This document shows, piece after piece, positions 26,066 to 34,723 of a stretch of 64,000 nucleotides of DNA. A program made the translations under genes and the position numbers. Source of the DNA: Candidatus Rhodobacter oscarellae (GTDB lineage: Bacteria > Pseudomonadota > Alphaproteobacteria > Rhodobacterales > Rhodobacteraceae); contig NZ_LFTY01000002.1 in NCBI RefSeq assembly GCF_001078595.1, forward strand, positions 2,847,773 to 2,911,772, read 5' to 3'. Under the pieces are notes generated by a model. The model did not search any database, had not been told where the DNA came from, and saw only the letters and a program-made list of their open reading frames with translations. Each line of letters starts with the position of its first letter. The stretch's first letter is position 1.

Positions 26066-26914
26066 TTACAGGTGGAATGTCAGGTGATGGGTGTCGCTGG
26101 GCGCAAGACGCTCCTGCCTGGCTGTCACATAGAAGGCCTTTGACACGGTGCCTTCCGTGAGAACGGTATCCGGTGGCCCAAAGCCAAGCGGACGCCCGGC
26201 CTGCAGCATCAAGACGTCATCGCAGGCGGACGCCGCCATGTTCAGATCGTGCAGCGATGTGACAATCGTGAGCGGCAGATCGCGGATCAGGGCGAGCACC
26301 TCAAGCTGATGCCGGATATCAAGGTGGTTGGTCGGCTCATCAAGGATCAGCAGCCGGGGCTGCTGCGCCAGGGCGCGCGCGACCATGACGCGCTGCCGCT
26401 CGCCGCCGGACAGCGTGCCGAGCCGCCGATTCGCGAACCCGTCCAGATCAAGGCGATCCAGCGCCTCCTGGACGATGGCGGCGTCCTTCGCCCCGGACAT
26501 GCCGCCAAACCCCTTGCGATGCGGCGTGCGCCCCAGCGCCACGATCTCGCGCACAGTCAGCGCGAAATCCGTGGGCTGCTCTTGCAACACCGCGGCCACC
26601 GATTGCGCGACCTCGCGGGCCGTCAGGGACCAAATGTCGATGCCGTCGATCCTTACGCAGCCCTCGGATGGCGCGAGATAACGGTAGAGCAGCCGCAGCA
26701 GCGTCGATTTGCCCGCGCCGTTGGGCCCGACCACCCCAAGCACGCGGCCGCGGGCCAGCTCGAAGCTGACGGGATGCAGAACGCGCTGCCCGCTTCGGGG
26801 GATTGACCAGCAAGCGTTCTCGACACTCAGATAGGCCGCGTCGGCGACACCGATTGCGTCGTGACGCGTGTAATGGGCATCAAACGGGGCAAAATGCGTC
26901 GCGAGGTCCTTCAT
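26066..26914 (-). CDS. ABC transporter ATPase (FecE/BtuD family)
   Basis: A 282-residue ATP-binding protein. Walker A is GPNGAGKST, the signature LSGGERQRVMVARAL, Walker B LLILDEPTNHLDI and the H-loop SLHDLNMAAS. The N-terminal 30 residues (MKDLATHFAPFDAHYTRHDA) are an extension before the ABC fold, so the start could be further inside. It powers the importer formed with the two downstream genes. The gene follows the DUF1636 gene by 52 bases on the same strand. Confidence 0.92.
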   Translation of the reverse strand: MKDLATHFAPFDAHYTRHDAIGVADAAYLSVENACWSIPRSGQRVLHPVSFELARGRVLGVVGPNGAGKSTLLRLLYRYLAPSEGCVRIDGIDIWSLTAREVAQSVAAVLQEQPTDFALTVREIVALGRTPHRKGFGGMSGAKDAAIVQEALDRLDLDGFANRRLGTLSGGERQRVMVARALAQQPRLLILDEPTNHLDIRHQLEVLALIRDLPLTIVTSLHDLNMAASACDDVLMLQAGRPLGFGPPDTVLTEGTVSKAFYVTARQERLAPSDTHHLTFHL

Positions 26915-26966
26915 GTCTCAGACCCTTGTGGCTGGGCTGGCACGCGGCGGACGCGTTGATCCGCGC

Positions 26967-27389
26967 TCATTCCGCGGCGATCGGGTCGAGATGCGTGACC
27001 AGCAAGGACGCGCTGCGGGTGGGCGGAAACCGCCCAAGAATGTTGGCCCTCAGCGGCTCAGGCCGGTCCGTGCGCCCCAAAAAACCTTCGGGCGCCTCTT
27101 TGTATCGCGCCACGAGATCCAACAGCGCGTCTATGTGCTCGGGGCGCTCGGGATCAAGATCGCCGAAGACATAGGTGAACCTTTCGTCCTGGCATAGCGA
27201 CACGATGCAAGGGCGCTTGCATTGGCTCATGCATGTCACCCCGCGCAGCGTCGCCCCGGCTGCAATCAGCTCGTCAAGGCGCGCGTGAATGGCCTTGGCA
27301 AGGCGCGACCCGCCACGCGCGCCAGTGTCCTTCTCGCGGCCATCCCGACAGGTCGTGCAGACCGACAAAAGCGCAGGTTCGTCTTGCAT
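26967..27389 (-). CDS. DUF1636 metal-binding protein
   Basis: A 140-residue cysteine-rich protein of family DUF1636. It has a CTTC pair (C11, C14) and a distal cluster C53, C57, C61, C66 (VTCMSQCKRPCIVSLC), resembling 2Fe-2S thioredoxin-like ferredoxins. Such proteins sit next to CobW/COG0523 and BtuCD-like importers in many alphaproteobacteria and are thought to bind metal or a cluster; their role is not known. It is the first gene of the leftward importer operon, 58 bases from the divergent zur start. Confidence 0.85.
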   Translation of the reverse strand: MQDEPALLSVCTTCRDGREKDTGARGGSRLAKAIHARLDELIAAGATLRGVTCMSQCKRPCIVSLCQDERFTYVFGDLDPERPEHIDALLDLVARYKEAPEGFLGRTDRPEPLRANILGRFPPTRSASLLVTHLDPIAAE

Positions 27390-27447
27390 GCAGAGAGCAT
27401 CCTAGATGTAACGTTGTAACATTGCGTCAAGTAATCTGAGCTGTTAC
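27390..27447. promoter_or_regulatory. Divergent control region with candidate Zur box
   Basis: Only 58 bases separate the DUF1636 and zur-type genes. ATGTAACGTTGTAACAT at 27406-27422 is an AT-rich imperfect repeat with two TGTAAC copies and a central AACGTT; a further TGTTACAT is at 27442-27449. The pattern resembles Fur/Zur sites only loosely, so this is a candidate. Confidence 0.45.
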
Positions 27448-27891
27448 ATGAGGTCAAGCGCAATCCGTGCGAAAGGCGAAGCAGTGCAGAATCGTGAAAA
27501 ACGGCTCACCCATGCCGAGCGCGTGTTGGGCTTTCTGAAAGGCCAGGAGCGCCCGCTTTCGGCATATGAGATCCTTGAGGGCCTTCGCCCGGAAGGCGTC
27601 ACGGCGTCGACGACCATCTATCGCGCGCTGGAGAAGCTGCTGGACGCGGGCCAGGTGCACCGGATCGAATCGCTCAACGCTTGGACGGTCTGCTGCGGCG
27701 GCCATGACGACAACATCCCCGTCTTCGCGATATGCGACGATTGCGGCAACGTGACCGAGCATGTCGACTCTGGCTTCGCCCACAGCGTCGAAAGCCTTTC
27801 CAAACGCACGGGCTTTGCGCCCAATCACACAGTTCTCGAAATCCACGGCCGATGCAGCGAATGCAACACCGCCGTGCCAGCCCACCAATAG
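27448..27891 (+). CDS. zur: Fur-family regulator, Zur type
   Basis: A 147-residue Fur-superfamily repressor. The winged helix covers [20 protein letters not shown] to [23 protein letters not shown]. Structural zinc cysteines are in AICDDCGNV and GRCSECNTA (CxxC pairs); a third CC is in [10 protein letters not shown]. The short hinge and CxxC pairs, plus the adjacent COG0523 GTPase, favour zinc uptake regulator over Fur. ATG 27448 leaves only 58 bases to the divergent gene; GTG 27484 is an alternative start. It probably controls both divergent operons. Confidence 0.85.
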   Translation: MRSSAIRAKGEAVQNREKRLTHAERVLGFLKGQERPLSAYEILEGLRPEGVTASTTIYRALEKLLDAGQVHRIESLNAWTVCCGGHDDNIPVFAICDDCGNVTEHVDSGFAHSVESLSKRTGFAPNHTVLEIHGRCSECNTAVPAHQ

Positions 27892-27899
27892 GACAAACC

Positions 27900-28871
27900 A
27901 TGGACCAGACCGCGCGGGTGCCCGTCACCGTACTAACCGGCTTTCTAGGCGCCGGAAAAACCACCCTTCTCAACCGCATCCTAACGGAGCGCCACGGCAA
28001 GAAATACGCCGTCATCGTCAACGAGTTCGGCGAGGAAGGCATCGACAACGACCTGGTTGTGGATGCCGATGAAGAAGTGTTCGAGATGAACAACGGCTGC
28101 ATCTGCTGCACCGTCCGGGGCGATCTGATCCGCATCCTGAGCGGCCTGATGAAGCGGGCCGATCAGCTGGACGCCATCATCGTAGAGACCACCGGGCTCG
28201 CCGACCCCGCGCCCGTCGCGCAGACGTTCTTTGTTGATCAGGACGTGGCCAGCCGCACCAAGCTTGACGCGATTGTGACGGTCGCGGACGCGGTGCATCT
28301 GGACGGGCAGCTTGGCGCGCATCACGAGGCCGAGGAACAGGTTGCCTTTGCCGATGTCGTCCTGCTCAACAAGACCGATCTGGTCGAGGCCGACGGCCTG
28401 GAGCGGGTCGAGGCGCGCATCCGTAAGATCAACCCCTACGCCAAGATCATCCGCACCGCGCATTGCACCGCGCCGCTGGACGAAGTCGTGGGGCTGAACG
28501 CGTTCAGCTTGGACCGGGTCCTGGAGGTCGAGCCTGACTTTCTGACCTCCGACCACGATCATGACCATGATGACGATGTCACCAGCGTGTCCTTCACCTC
28601 TGAGACGCCGCTTGATCTGGAGAAGTTTCAGACCTGGTTCGGCAAGCTGCTGCAAACCCGTGGCCAGGACATTCTGCGCTCCAAGGGCATTCTCGACTTC
28701 GCCGGGCAGGAGGACCGCTATGTCTTCCAGGGCGTGCATATGCTGATGAGCGGATCGGATATGGGGCCATGGCCCGATGGTAAGGCGCGCAACTCTCGCG
28801 TGGTGTTTATTGGGCGCAATCTGGACAGCATGGATCTCAAGGAAGGGTTCGAAGCGTGCAAGGCGGCGTAG
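27900..28871 (+). CDS. COG0523/CobW-family GTPase metallochaperone
   Basis: A 323-residue G3E GTPase that hands metal to client proteins, coupled to GTP hydrolysis. Walker [10 protein letters not shown] (14-22), CICC metal motif (67-70), GTPase NKTD in LLNKTDLVE, and a His/Asp-rich stretch DHDHDHDDD, a typical metal-binding spacer, before the CobW C-terminal domain ([17 protein letters not shown]). Start ATG 27900 is 8 bases after the zur-type stop. Low-zinc induction by Zur would fit the ZigA/ZagA subgroup. Cobalt delivery for cobalamin synthesis is an alternative, as no cob genes are nearby. Confidence 0.92.
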   Translation: MDQTARVPVTVLTGFLGAGKTTLLNRILTERHGKKYAVIVNEFGEEGIDNDLVVDADEEVFEMNNGCICCTVRGDLIRILSGLMKRADQLDAIIVETTGLADPAPVAQTFFVDQDVASRTKLDAIVTVADAVHLDGQLGAHHEAEEQVAFADVVLLNKTDLVEADGLERVEARIRKINPYAKIIRTAHCTAPLDEVVGLNAFSLDRVLEVEPDFLTSDHDHDHDDDVTSVSFTSETPLDLEKFQTWFGKLLQTRGQDILRSKGILDFAGQEDRYVFQGVHMLMSGSDMGPWPDGKARNSRVVFIGRNLDSMDLKEGFEACKAA

Positions 28872-29917
28872 AGGCCGAGCCCGCCCGCAAAACCGGCCTC
28901 AAGCCCACGGCGCTCGAGCAGCGCGGCACGCGGTACGCCTTTGGCGCCCCGGTCACCGCCGCGGTGAGCGTTGGCGAGACCGTTGTTGTCAGCTTCGGCG
29001 ACGGCATGCTGCGGTTCTTCCGAGAAGGGAGGATGCCGCAGGAGCTTAAGCTGCATGAGGGCGTTATCCTGTGCCTGGCCGCCGATGGCGACGGGCATGT
29101 CCTGACCGGCGGCGATGACGGGCAGTTCCTGCGGACCTCGCTTGACGGCCACGTTGATGAGCTGGCGCATTTCGGCACCCGCTGGGTGGATTGCGTCGCC
29201 GCAAGCCACGGCCACATTGCCTGCTCCTCGGGGAAAGAGGCGCATGTCTGGACCGCCGGGCAAAGCAAAGTGACCGTCTTTGAGCATGCCAGCACGGTGG
29301 GCGGGCTTGCCTTTGACGCGAAGGGCAAGCGCCTGGCCGTCACCTACTATGGCGGGGCGACCGTCTGGGCACGCGAGAAGCGTTGGAAGGCCTCAAAGCT
29401 GGTCTGGAAGGGCTTCCACGGCGATACCTGTTTCAGCCCGGACGGCAAGTACCTGGTGACGTGCATGCAAGAGAACGCGCTGCATGCCTGGCGCCTGCGC
29501 GACAAGGGGGATTTCGCGATGCCGGGCTATCCGGCGAAGATCAAGAGCCTGGCCTGGGTCGGCGATGCCCCGCATCTGGTCACCTCTGGCGCCGATGAAG
29601 CCATCGCCTGGCCATTCGACGGCAAGAAGGGCCCCCTGGGGCGCAAGCCGGTCTGCGTGGCCTATAACCAAGACGAGCTGGTCACCTGCCTGCGCACCCT
29701 GCCCGGAGAAAACGCCGTCTTTGCGGGCTATCGGGACGGCGCGGTTCAACTCGCCGAGCTTGATGAGGCCAAACAGGCGATTGTGATCTCTGGCTCCACC
29801 GGCGCGGAGGTCACGGCGATTGTTGTATCAGGGCTGCATATCCTGGTGGGTGACGCCAAGGGCAACGTGCTGTGGGCGCCTCTTTGGGAGGGAACCAGCT
29901 TTGCGCAACGGGTTTGA
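28856..29917 (+). CDS. WD40-repeat beta-propeller protein
   Basis: A 353-residue protein made of WD40-like blades (for example VAGETV... [69 protein letters not shown]). GTG 28856 overlaps the COG0523 stop by 16 bases, so the two are translationally coupled. No signal peptide. A scaffold or partner for the GTPase is a reasonable guess; I know of this pairing in Rhodobacteraceae but not of a function. Confidence 0.82.
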   Translation: MQGGVEAEPARKTGLKPTALEQRGTRYAFGAPVTAAVSVGETVVVSFGDGMLRFFREGRMPQELKLHEGVILCLAADGDGHVLTGGDDGQFLRTSLDGHVDELAHFGTRWVDCVAASHGHIACSSGKEAHVWTAGQSKVTVFEHASTVGGLAFDAKGKRLAVTYYGGATVWAREKRWKASKLVWKGFHGDTCFSPDGKYLVTCMQENALHAWRLRDKGDFAMPGYPAKIKSLAWVGDAPHLVTSGADEAIAWPFDGKKGPLGRKPVCVAYNQDELVTCLRTLPGENAVFAGYRDGAVQLAELDEAKQAIVISGSTGAEVTAIVVSGLHILVGDAKGNVLWAPLWEGTSFAQRV

Positions 29918-29965
29918 CCGCTCCCGCCCCGATCCCTAGGCCATCGCCGTTTCAGGCAAGCGCGG

Positions 29966-30439
29966 CTACTGCCGCGCTTCGCGAACCTGCTCGGGACGGA
30001 CATAGGTGAACTGCTCGGTCACCCGCCCGTCGGCGTCGAAGGTAAGGCTGAGGACAAACGGGATCCGGAATGCCGGGCCGTCGTTCCGGATCGTCGCCGC
30101 GACCCAGCCCTCCCAGACCGCGCGGTCACCAGAGACAAGCCGCCGGGCCTCGACATGCTCCAGCGTGTCATAGCGCCCGTGGATCTCTTTCAGCATGGCG
30201 AGAATCGCGTCCGCACCATGCACCGGACCCCCGGGAAGCTCTGCCATCGGGTGCGCCACGACTGCGTTACCGGCGTAGGTTGCGGCGACGGCAGAGGGAT
30301 CGGCATTGGGTGGCGCATAGCGGTTATTGGCCTCAATAAAGGCCGTCAGGGCCGCGTCTGTGTCGGCGGCGGATGCCATGGTCGCGGCGCCCAGCGCGAG
30401 GCCAGCGAGCAGGGCTATGCGGCGGGTCATTCTTGGCAT
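29966..30439 (-). CDS. Exported SnoaL/NTF2-like protein
   Basis: A 157-residue protein with signal peptide MTRRIALLAGLALGAATMASA and a SnoaL-like cone fold (TDAALTAFIEANNRYAPP, GGPVHGADAILAMLKEIHGR, EGWVAATIRNDGPAFRIPFV, RVTEQFTYVRPEQVREAR). Function is unknown; such folds bind small ligands or act as polyketide-type isomerases. ATG 30439 is preceded by AAGGAG. It is divergent to the ToxR/CadC-type regulator, which makes it the best candidate target. Confidence 0.78.
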   Translation of the reverse strand: MPRMTRRIALLAGLALGAATMASAADTDAALTAFIEANNRYAPPNADPSAVAATYAGNAVVAHPMAELPGGPVHGADAILAMLKEIHGRYDTLEHVEARRLVSGDRAVWEGWVAATIRNDGPAFRIPFVLSLTFDADGRVTEQFTYVRPEQVREARQ

Positions 30440-30524
30440 GATACGTCTCCTTTGGGGTGGGTCGGCCTGTTGGGAAGGCTGCTCTAGGCACCGGTGGCCG
30501 TGTTCGATAGTGTTTCCCCGTGGT

Positions 30525-30560
30525 CCGGAAGTCCGGAAAGTGTTCGGAAACTTCCCGGAA
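30525..30560. promoter_or_regulatory. Array of four CGGAA direct repeats
   Basis: CGGAA starts at 30526, 30534, 30545 and 30556; the last three are spaced 11 bases, one helical turn. They lie between the SnoaL-like gene and the start of the ToxR/CadC-type regulator and so are a candidate operator array for that regulator. No promoter assigned. Confidence 0.5.
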
Positions 30561-30583
30561 TTTTTGTGCAGAGGGGGAGCGGA

Positions 30584-32059
30584 TTGGCGCGCGAGGCACA
30601 GGAAGTCGAGGTCGATATCGGCCAATTCAGGCTTCGCTTGCCAGCAGGTGAGTTGCGGGACCCGGCGGGTCGGCACGTGGCTTTGCGACCGAAATCCACG
30701 CAGCTGCTCTCGGTTCTGGCCAGCCTACCCGGACAGACGATCGACAAACGCACGTTGATGGACGCGGTCTGGGGTGAGGTCCATGTGACTGAGGACAGTC
30801 TGACCAAGTGCATCGGAGACATTCGCGTGGCACTTGGCGACGACGCCACACACTTGGAGACGGTACCGCGGCGCGGTTACCGGCTGCGCGCTGTGCCCGT
30901 CGCGCCGCCGGGGGCGTCGCGCTTAACCCTGCGCGTTATGGGGCTTGAAGACCTGACGGGAAGCCCGCGCTGGCAGCGCATCGCCCGCGGCATCAGCGGC
31001 GAGATCACCCGCGTGCTGTCCACCAACCCCTGGCTTGCGGTGCTGCGGGGGGGCGGGCCGCAGGAGGGCGGATTTGCGCTGTCTGGCGATCTGCTGGCCG
31101 ACGGCGGACGCGTGCTGATTTCCCTCTGTCTGACCGCGGAGGACACGGGCGAAGTAGTTTGGTCCGCCCGGCGGGATTTCTCGGACGATGATGTCTTCTC
31201 GATGATCGACGAAACCGCGGCGGAGACTGTGGCTGGGCTTGCCCAAGCCTGGACGGGGGCACATGTCCGTAGCCTGCGGCTACGCGCGCATCGGCGCCTG
31301 CCCGGCACGCTGGGCGGATTCGAGCACTGGCTGCTCGGCGTCGAGGCGTTTTTGCGTTTCGACCTGGCCGGGGTACGGCTGGCGCTTGACCATGCAACAA
31401 AGGCGGTTGCCGCCGATCCCGAATACACCGCGGCTTGGTCGCTGGTGACAACGGCGCATCACGCCCTGCTCTGCGCGGAAAAGACCCGTGACCTGCGCCA
31501 GCCCCATCGCGCGGCGCTGCTACAGGCGGCCCGGCGCTGTGCGGCGCTGGACCCCGAGGACCCGATCGCGATGATGCAAGGGGCGCTTCTGGCCGTGCTG
31601 GAAGGGAGCCCGGGCGCTGCCATGGAGATCCTCGACCGCACGGTTGCGCTCCAGCCGAACAACCCGGACGTGCTGGCCCGGTCCCTGATCTGGGGCGGCT
31701 TCTGCGCGCCGCTCGGAGGCCGGGCGAAAGACCTGCGCGACCGGCTCTTGTCGCTGGTGCCGGGGGAGGTTCCGTTTCACCGGCACGCGCTGGGGTTTGC
31801 CGCCTATCACAGTTCGGATTATATGCAGGCCTTTCGCATATTGGAGCCGTTTCCGTTCCCGCTCGGCAATGCGCTGTTCATGATCTCGGCCGCTGTCCGC
31901 ACCGGCGAGCCGGGCCACCTGGCCTCTGCGCTCGCCACTTTTCGCGCCGTAGCGCCCCCCGACCTGACCGTTACCGAGTTGCTGGAGGCGCACGGCACGG
32001 TCGATCCCTTGCGCGCGGCGATCCTGGAAGACGCTACTGTCGCGGGCCTCTTGCTCTAG
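30584..32059 (+). CDS. ToxR/CadC-like transcriptional regulator with C-terminal TPR-like region
   Basis: About 491 residues. The N-terminal 105 residues are an OmpR/ToxR winged helix (ALRPKSTQLLSVLASLPGQT, DSLTKCIGDIRVALGDD, VPRRGYRLRAV). The rest is a CadC-type effector region with helical repeats (TLRVMGLEDLTGSPRWQRIA, then AVAADPEYTAAWSLV, DRTVALQPNNPDV). No transmembrane segment is visible, so it is cytoplasmic. TTG 30584 is preferred because GGGGGAG precedes it; a GTG at 30494 would extend it through the CGGAA repeats. It likely controls the divergent SnoaL-like gene. Confidence 0.78.
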   Translation: MAREAQEVEVDIGQFRLRLPAGELRDPAGRHVALRPKSTQLLSVLASLPGQTIDKRTLMDAVWGEVHVTEDSLTKCIGDIRVALGDDATHLETVPRRGYRLRAVPVAPPGASRLTLRVMGLEDLTGSPRWQRIARGISGEITRVLSTNPWLAVLRGGGPQEGGFALSGDLLADGGRVLISLCLTAEDTGEVVWSARRDFSDDDVFSMIDETAAETVAGLAQAWTGAHVRSLRLRAHRRLPGTLGGFEHWLLGVEAFLRFDLAGVRLALDHATKAVAADPEYTAAWSLVTTAHHALLCAEKTRDLRQPHRAALLQAARRCAALDPEDPIAMMQGALLAVLEGSPGAAMEILDRTVALQPNNPDVLARSLIWGGFCAPLGGRAKDLRDRLLSLVPGEVPFHRHALGFAAYHSSDYMQAFRILEPFPFPLGNALFMISAAVRTGEPGHLASALATFRAVAPPDLTVTELLEAHGTVDPLRAAILEDATVAGLLL

Positions 32060-32166
32060 AACACTGCGCGGGTGTTGGGTCGCCCCCTCAGCCGACCGGT
32101 CCCAAGCATCCCCGCAAAGAGGACGTTGGTCCGTTCCCCGGCTTCCTAGTTTCGCCGAAGGCCGGC

Positions 32167-32646
32167 TTAGTAATCCTCGCCCGCGTATCGGTTGGGCAGG
32201 TTTAGAGACTGTTCGTCGCCGATGAACGCCGCCCAGACCCCGCCGGGGCGCCAGATGCCATCCATCCGCGCGAAGGCCTCGTCCGCATCCCCGCCGCGGC
32301 CCTCCTTGGCGTAGCGATAGAAGAAGGCCGAGACCCGCGCGTTGTAGATGCAATGCACGTGGATCACCTTTCCGTCGAGCCGGTCCATCTCGGCGCAGAA
32401 GGCATCGAAATCGTCCTGCGTCGGCGCGTCGAACTCCACCGGGATGTAGACATAGTCCAGGCCCAGCGCCGCCAGGCTGCCCGCCTCGTCCGGCAGGGCG
32501 CCCTTGTTGTGATGCGGGCCGAGGTTCATCACATGGCTGACGCCCAGCGGCTTTAGCGCGGCCAGCTGCGCCTCGGATGGCTGCCCGGACAGCGTGATCT
32601 TGTCGCTCACGCGCCGAAAGTTCAGAATTTCCGTGGGATCGCCCAT
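32167..32646 (-). CDS. Protein tyrosine phosphatase-like family protein
   Basis: A 159-residue protein with the layout of the beta-lactamase hydrolase-like/DUF442 phosphatases (SDKITLSGQPSEAQLAALKP, VSHVMNLGP, HVHCIYNARVSAFFYRY). The P-loop is C99-IYNA-R104, a Cx4R form rather than the classical Cx5R. This variant occurs in a subfamily of proteins with NxRVSAF. ATG 32646 is preceded by AGGAG. Substrate is unknown. Located alone between a regulator and a polysaccharide export permease. Confidence 0.72.
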   Translation of the reverse strand: MGDPTEILNFRRVSDKITLSGQPSEAQLAALKPLGVSHVMNLGPHHNKGALPDEAGSLAALGLDYVYIPVEFDAPTQDDFDAFCAEMDRLDGKVIHVHCIYNARVSAFFYRYAKEGRGGDADEAFARMDGIWRPGGVWAAFIGDEQSLNLPNRYAGEDY

Positions 32647-32982
32647 AACATGCTCCTGCTTTTCAAAATGACTTGAACGCAGCATAGCAATCGCCCGCTT
32701 TGGGGGCGGTCCCAAAGCGACGTCTCAATGGCTCTATGTGTCGTGCACCGAGGGTGGGTTGGCGGCGCCGCCAAGTCTCCGCGAGGGCCGGTTGGCCCCC
32801 AGAATAGGCTCGGGCTGGTTTTGCCCCATCGCTAAGCCCGCCCCTGCACCCAATGAGGGGGTGGTCTATGGGGCCGGATGGTCGTTGAGTTGAGCGCTCG
32901 GGGCGAAGTTATGCCGCCCGGCGGTTACGATCTGGTAACCAATGCGCGCGGTGGTCAGCGCCCCAGGACCAGCCCGCGCAGC
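32647..32982. other. Intergenic region with no supportable gene
   Basis: About 335 bases. No coding frame with recognisable content, and no clear stem-loop terminator. Confidence 0.4.
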
Positions 32983-33804
32983 CTACTTGCCCGCCGACCA
33001 GCTGATCGAGACCTGCCGCCTGGTGTAGAACTCGCCCATCATCCCGATCGCGATCAGCGCAAACGACAGATATAGCGGATACGACACCGAGCTGAAATGC
33101 GGGTTGTAGTTGATGAACGAGAAGCCCCGCGCCTGGTCGATGCAATGAAACAGCGGATTCCAGTCGAACATCGCGATCATCGAGCTTGGCAGCGTGTTCG
33201 CCACGAACATCTTGCCCGAGGCGAACATGTTTGCCCGCGTGTAGACCTGCTGCGCGATCCCAACGAACCCCGGCGCCCAGGGCTTGGCCGCCAAGAACAC
33301 CGTGCCCACCGCCACGCCCGAGAACCACGCCAGCAGCACCATCCCGAAGGCATAGATCGGCTGGTAAACCTCTAGCCGCGCGAACCCCACGTGGTACACA
33401 AACAGGATCACCATCAGGGCCAGCACCTGGATGTAGAGCGTGCTGAGCGCCGAGGAAATGATCGCAATCGTGGTGTTCATCGGCGCGTGCAGCATCATCG
33501 GCGAGGCCGGGCCCTCTGCCCCGGTGACCGCGCTTACCGACTTGTTATGCGTCAGAAACAGGAAGATCCCAGACATGATGTAAAGCAGGAAGTCGCCGCG
33601 GATCGCCATCCCGCGCAGGCCCAGCACCGTGAACATCACGTAGAACACGACCACCAGGATCGCCGTCTGCGCGATGCTGACCAGCAGGCCGACGACGGCG
33701 TTGCCATGGCTCTGCCGGACGTTGCGCACGATCGCATGATAGATCAGCTCCAGCAGCGAGATGGCCGACTGAAACGTCGTTGTATGCGTGCGTTGCTGAA
33801 ACAT
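32983..33804 (-). CDS. ABC-2 type polysaccharide export permease (KpsM-like)
   Basis: A 273-residue inner-membrane permease with about six hydrophobic helices (LVSIAQTAILVVVFYVMFTV, FLLYIMSGIFLFL, IYAFGMVLLAWFSGVAVG). It belongs to the ABC-2 family that exports capsule, O-antigen or teichoic acid-type glycans. It is divergent to cysQ with a 140-base spacer. The ATPase partner (KpsT type) is not in the window, so it must be encoded elsewhere. The neighbouring kdsB and glycosyltransferases support a capsule or exopolysaccharide role. Confidence 0.85.
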   Translation of the reverse strand: MFQQRTHTTTFQSAISLLELIYHAIVRNVRQSHGNAVVGLLVSIAQTAILVVVFYVMFTVLGLRGMAIRGDFLLYIMSGIFLFLTHNKSVSAVTGAEGPASPMMLHAPMNTTIAIISSALSTLYIQVLALMVILFVYHVGFARLEVYQPIYAFGMVLLAWFSGVAVGTVFLAAKPWAPGFVGIAQQVYTRANMFASGKMFVANTLPSSMIAMFDWNPLFHCIDQARGFSFINYNPHFSSVSYPLYLSFALIAIGMMGEFYTRRQVSISWSAGK

Positions 33805-33943
33805 AAATTGGTTCGCGATTCTGCCTCGGGCCCGCCCCTATACTATATGCAGGGAATTCTTGCCGTTCGTTTAACATGAAAGCATAAGGGTTCCGAGGCT
33901 GTTTATCAATCAACAGGCCTGGAATGCAGGCTAACGGAGGCAA

Positions 33944-34723
33944 GTGGTGGATTTTGTACAACTAGAGGCTGTAATGCGGCGCCTGGCGCTGGAGGCCGGC
34001 GCGCTGATCATGGAGATCTACGGGCGCGAGGATTTCGAGGTGAAATCCAAGTCCGACGAGAGCCCGGTCACCATCGCGGACGAGACCGCCGACGCGCATA
34101 TCTCGGCCGGGCTGCGCGCCGCCTTCCCGGATGTGACGCTGGTCACCGAGGAGCAGTCCGCCAGCCATTCCGCCCAGGCCGAGACCTTCCTGATCGTCGA
34201 CCCTTTGGACGGCACCAAGGAGTTCATCAAGCGCCGCGGCGAGTTCACCGTCAACATAGCCTATGTCGAGAACGGCGTGCCTGTGCGCGGGGTGGTCTAT
34301 GCCCCCGCCAAGGAGCGGCTGTTCTACACCCGCGCCGATGGTGTCTCGGTCGAGGAAATCGACGGCGCCCAGCGCGATATGCGCGTCACCACCCCCGACA
34401 ACGGCGCGCTGATGGTCGTGGCCTCCAAGAGCCACCGCGACCAGGCCACCGACGACTACATCAACAAATACGCCGTCAAGGACATGACCAGCGCGGGCTC
34501 GTCGCTGAAGTTCTGCCTGGTCGCGGCGGGCGAGGCCGACATCTACCCCCGCCTGGGCCGCACCATGGAATGGGACACCGCCGCGGGCGACGCCGTGCTG
34601 CGGGGCGCGGGCGGCAAGATGGTGCGCTTTGACGACCACGAGACCTTCCAATACGGCAAGCCGGGATACGAGAACACGTTCTTCATCGCCTACGCGCCCG
34701 GCGTAGAGCTTAAGGCGGGTTAG
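33944..34723 (+). CDS. cysQ: 3'(2'),5'-bisphosphate nucleotidase (PAP phosphatase)
   Basis: A 259-residue inositol-monophosphatase-fold enzyme that removes PAP, the by-product of PAPS-dependent sulfotransfer. Metal and catalytic motifs are SPVTIADETAD, VTEEQ, VDPLDGTKEFIKR and WDTAAGDAV. GTG 33944 has GGAGG at 33934-33938. It shares its TAG with the next GTG (TAGTG). Its position in a glycan locus that also contains a sulfotransferase suggests it services that reaction. Confidence 0.92.
   Translation: MVDFVQLEAVMRRLALEAGALIMEIYGREDFEVKSKSDESPVTIADETADAHISAGLRAAFPDVTLVTEEQSASHSAQAETFLIVDPLDGTKEFIKRRGEFTVNIAYVENGVPVRGVVYAPAKERLFYTRADGVSVEEIDGAQRDMRVTTPDNGALMVVASKSHRDQATDDYINKYAVKDMTSAGSSLKFCLVAAGEADIYPRLGRTMEWDTAAGDAVLRGAGGKMVRFDDHETFQYGKPGYENTFFIAYAPGVELKAG

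Noticed and set aside
24048-28871. Cobalamin riboswitch upstream of the importer or COG0523 gene
   Set aside because: The 58-base gap between the divergent operons is too short for one, and no B12-box-like motif was seen.
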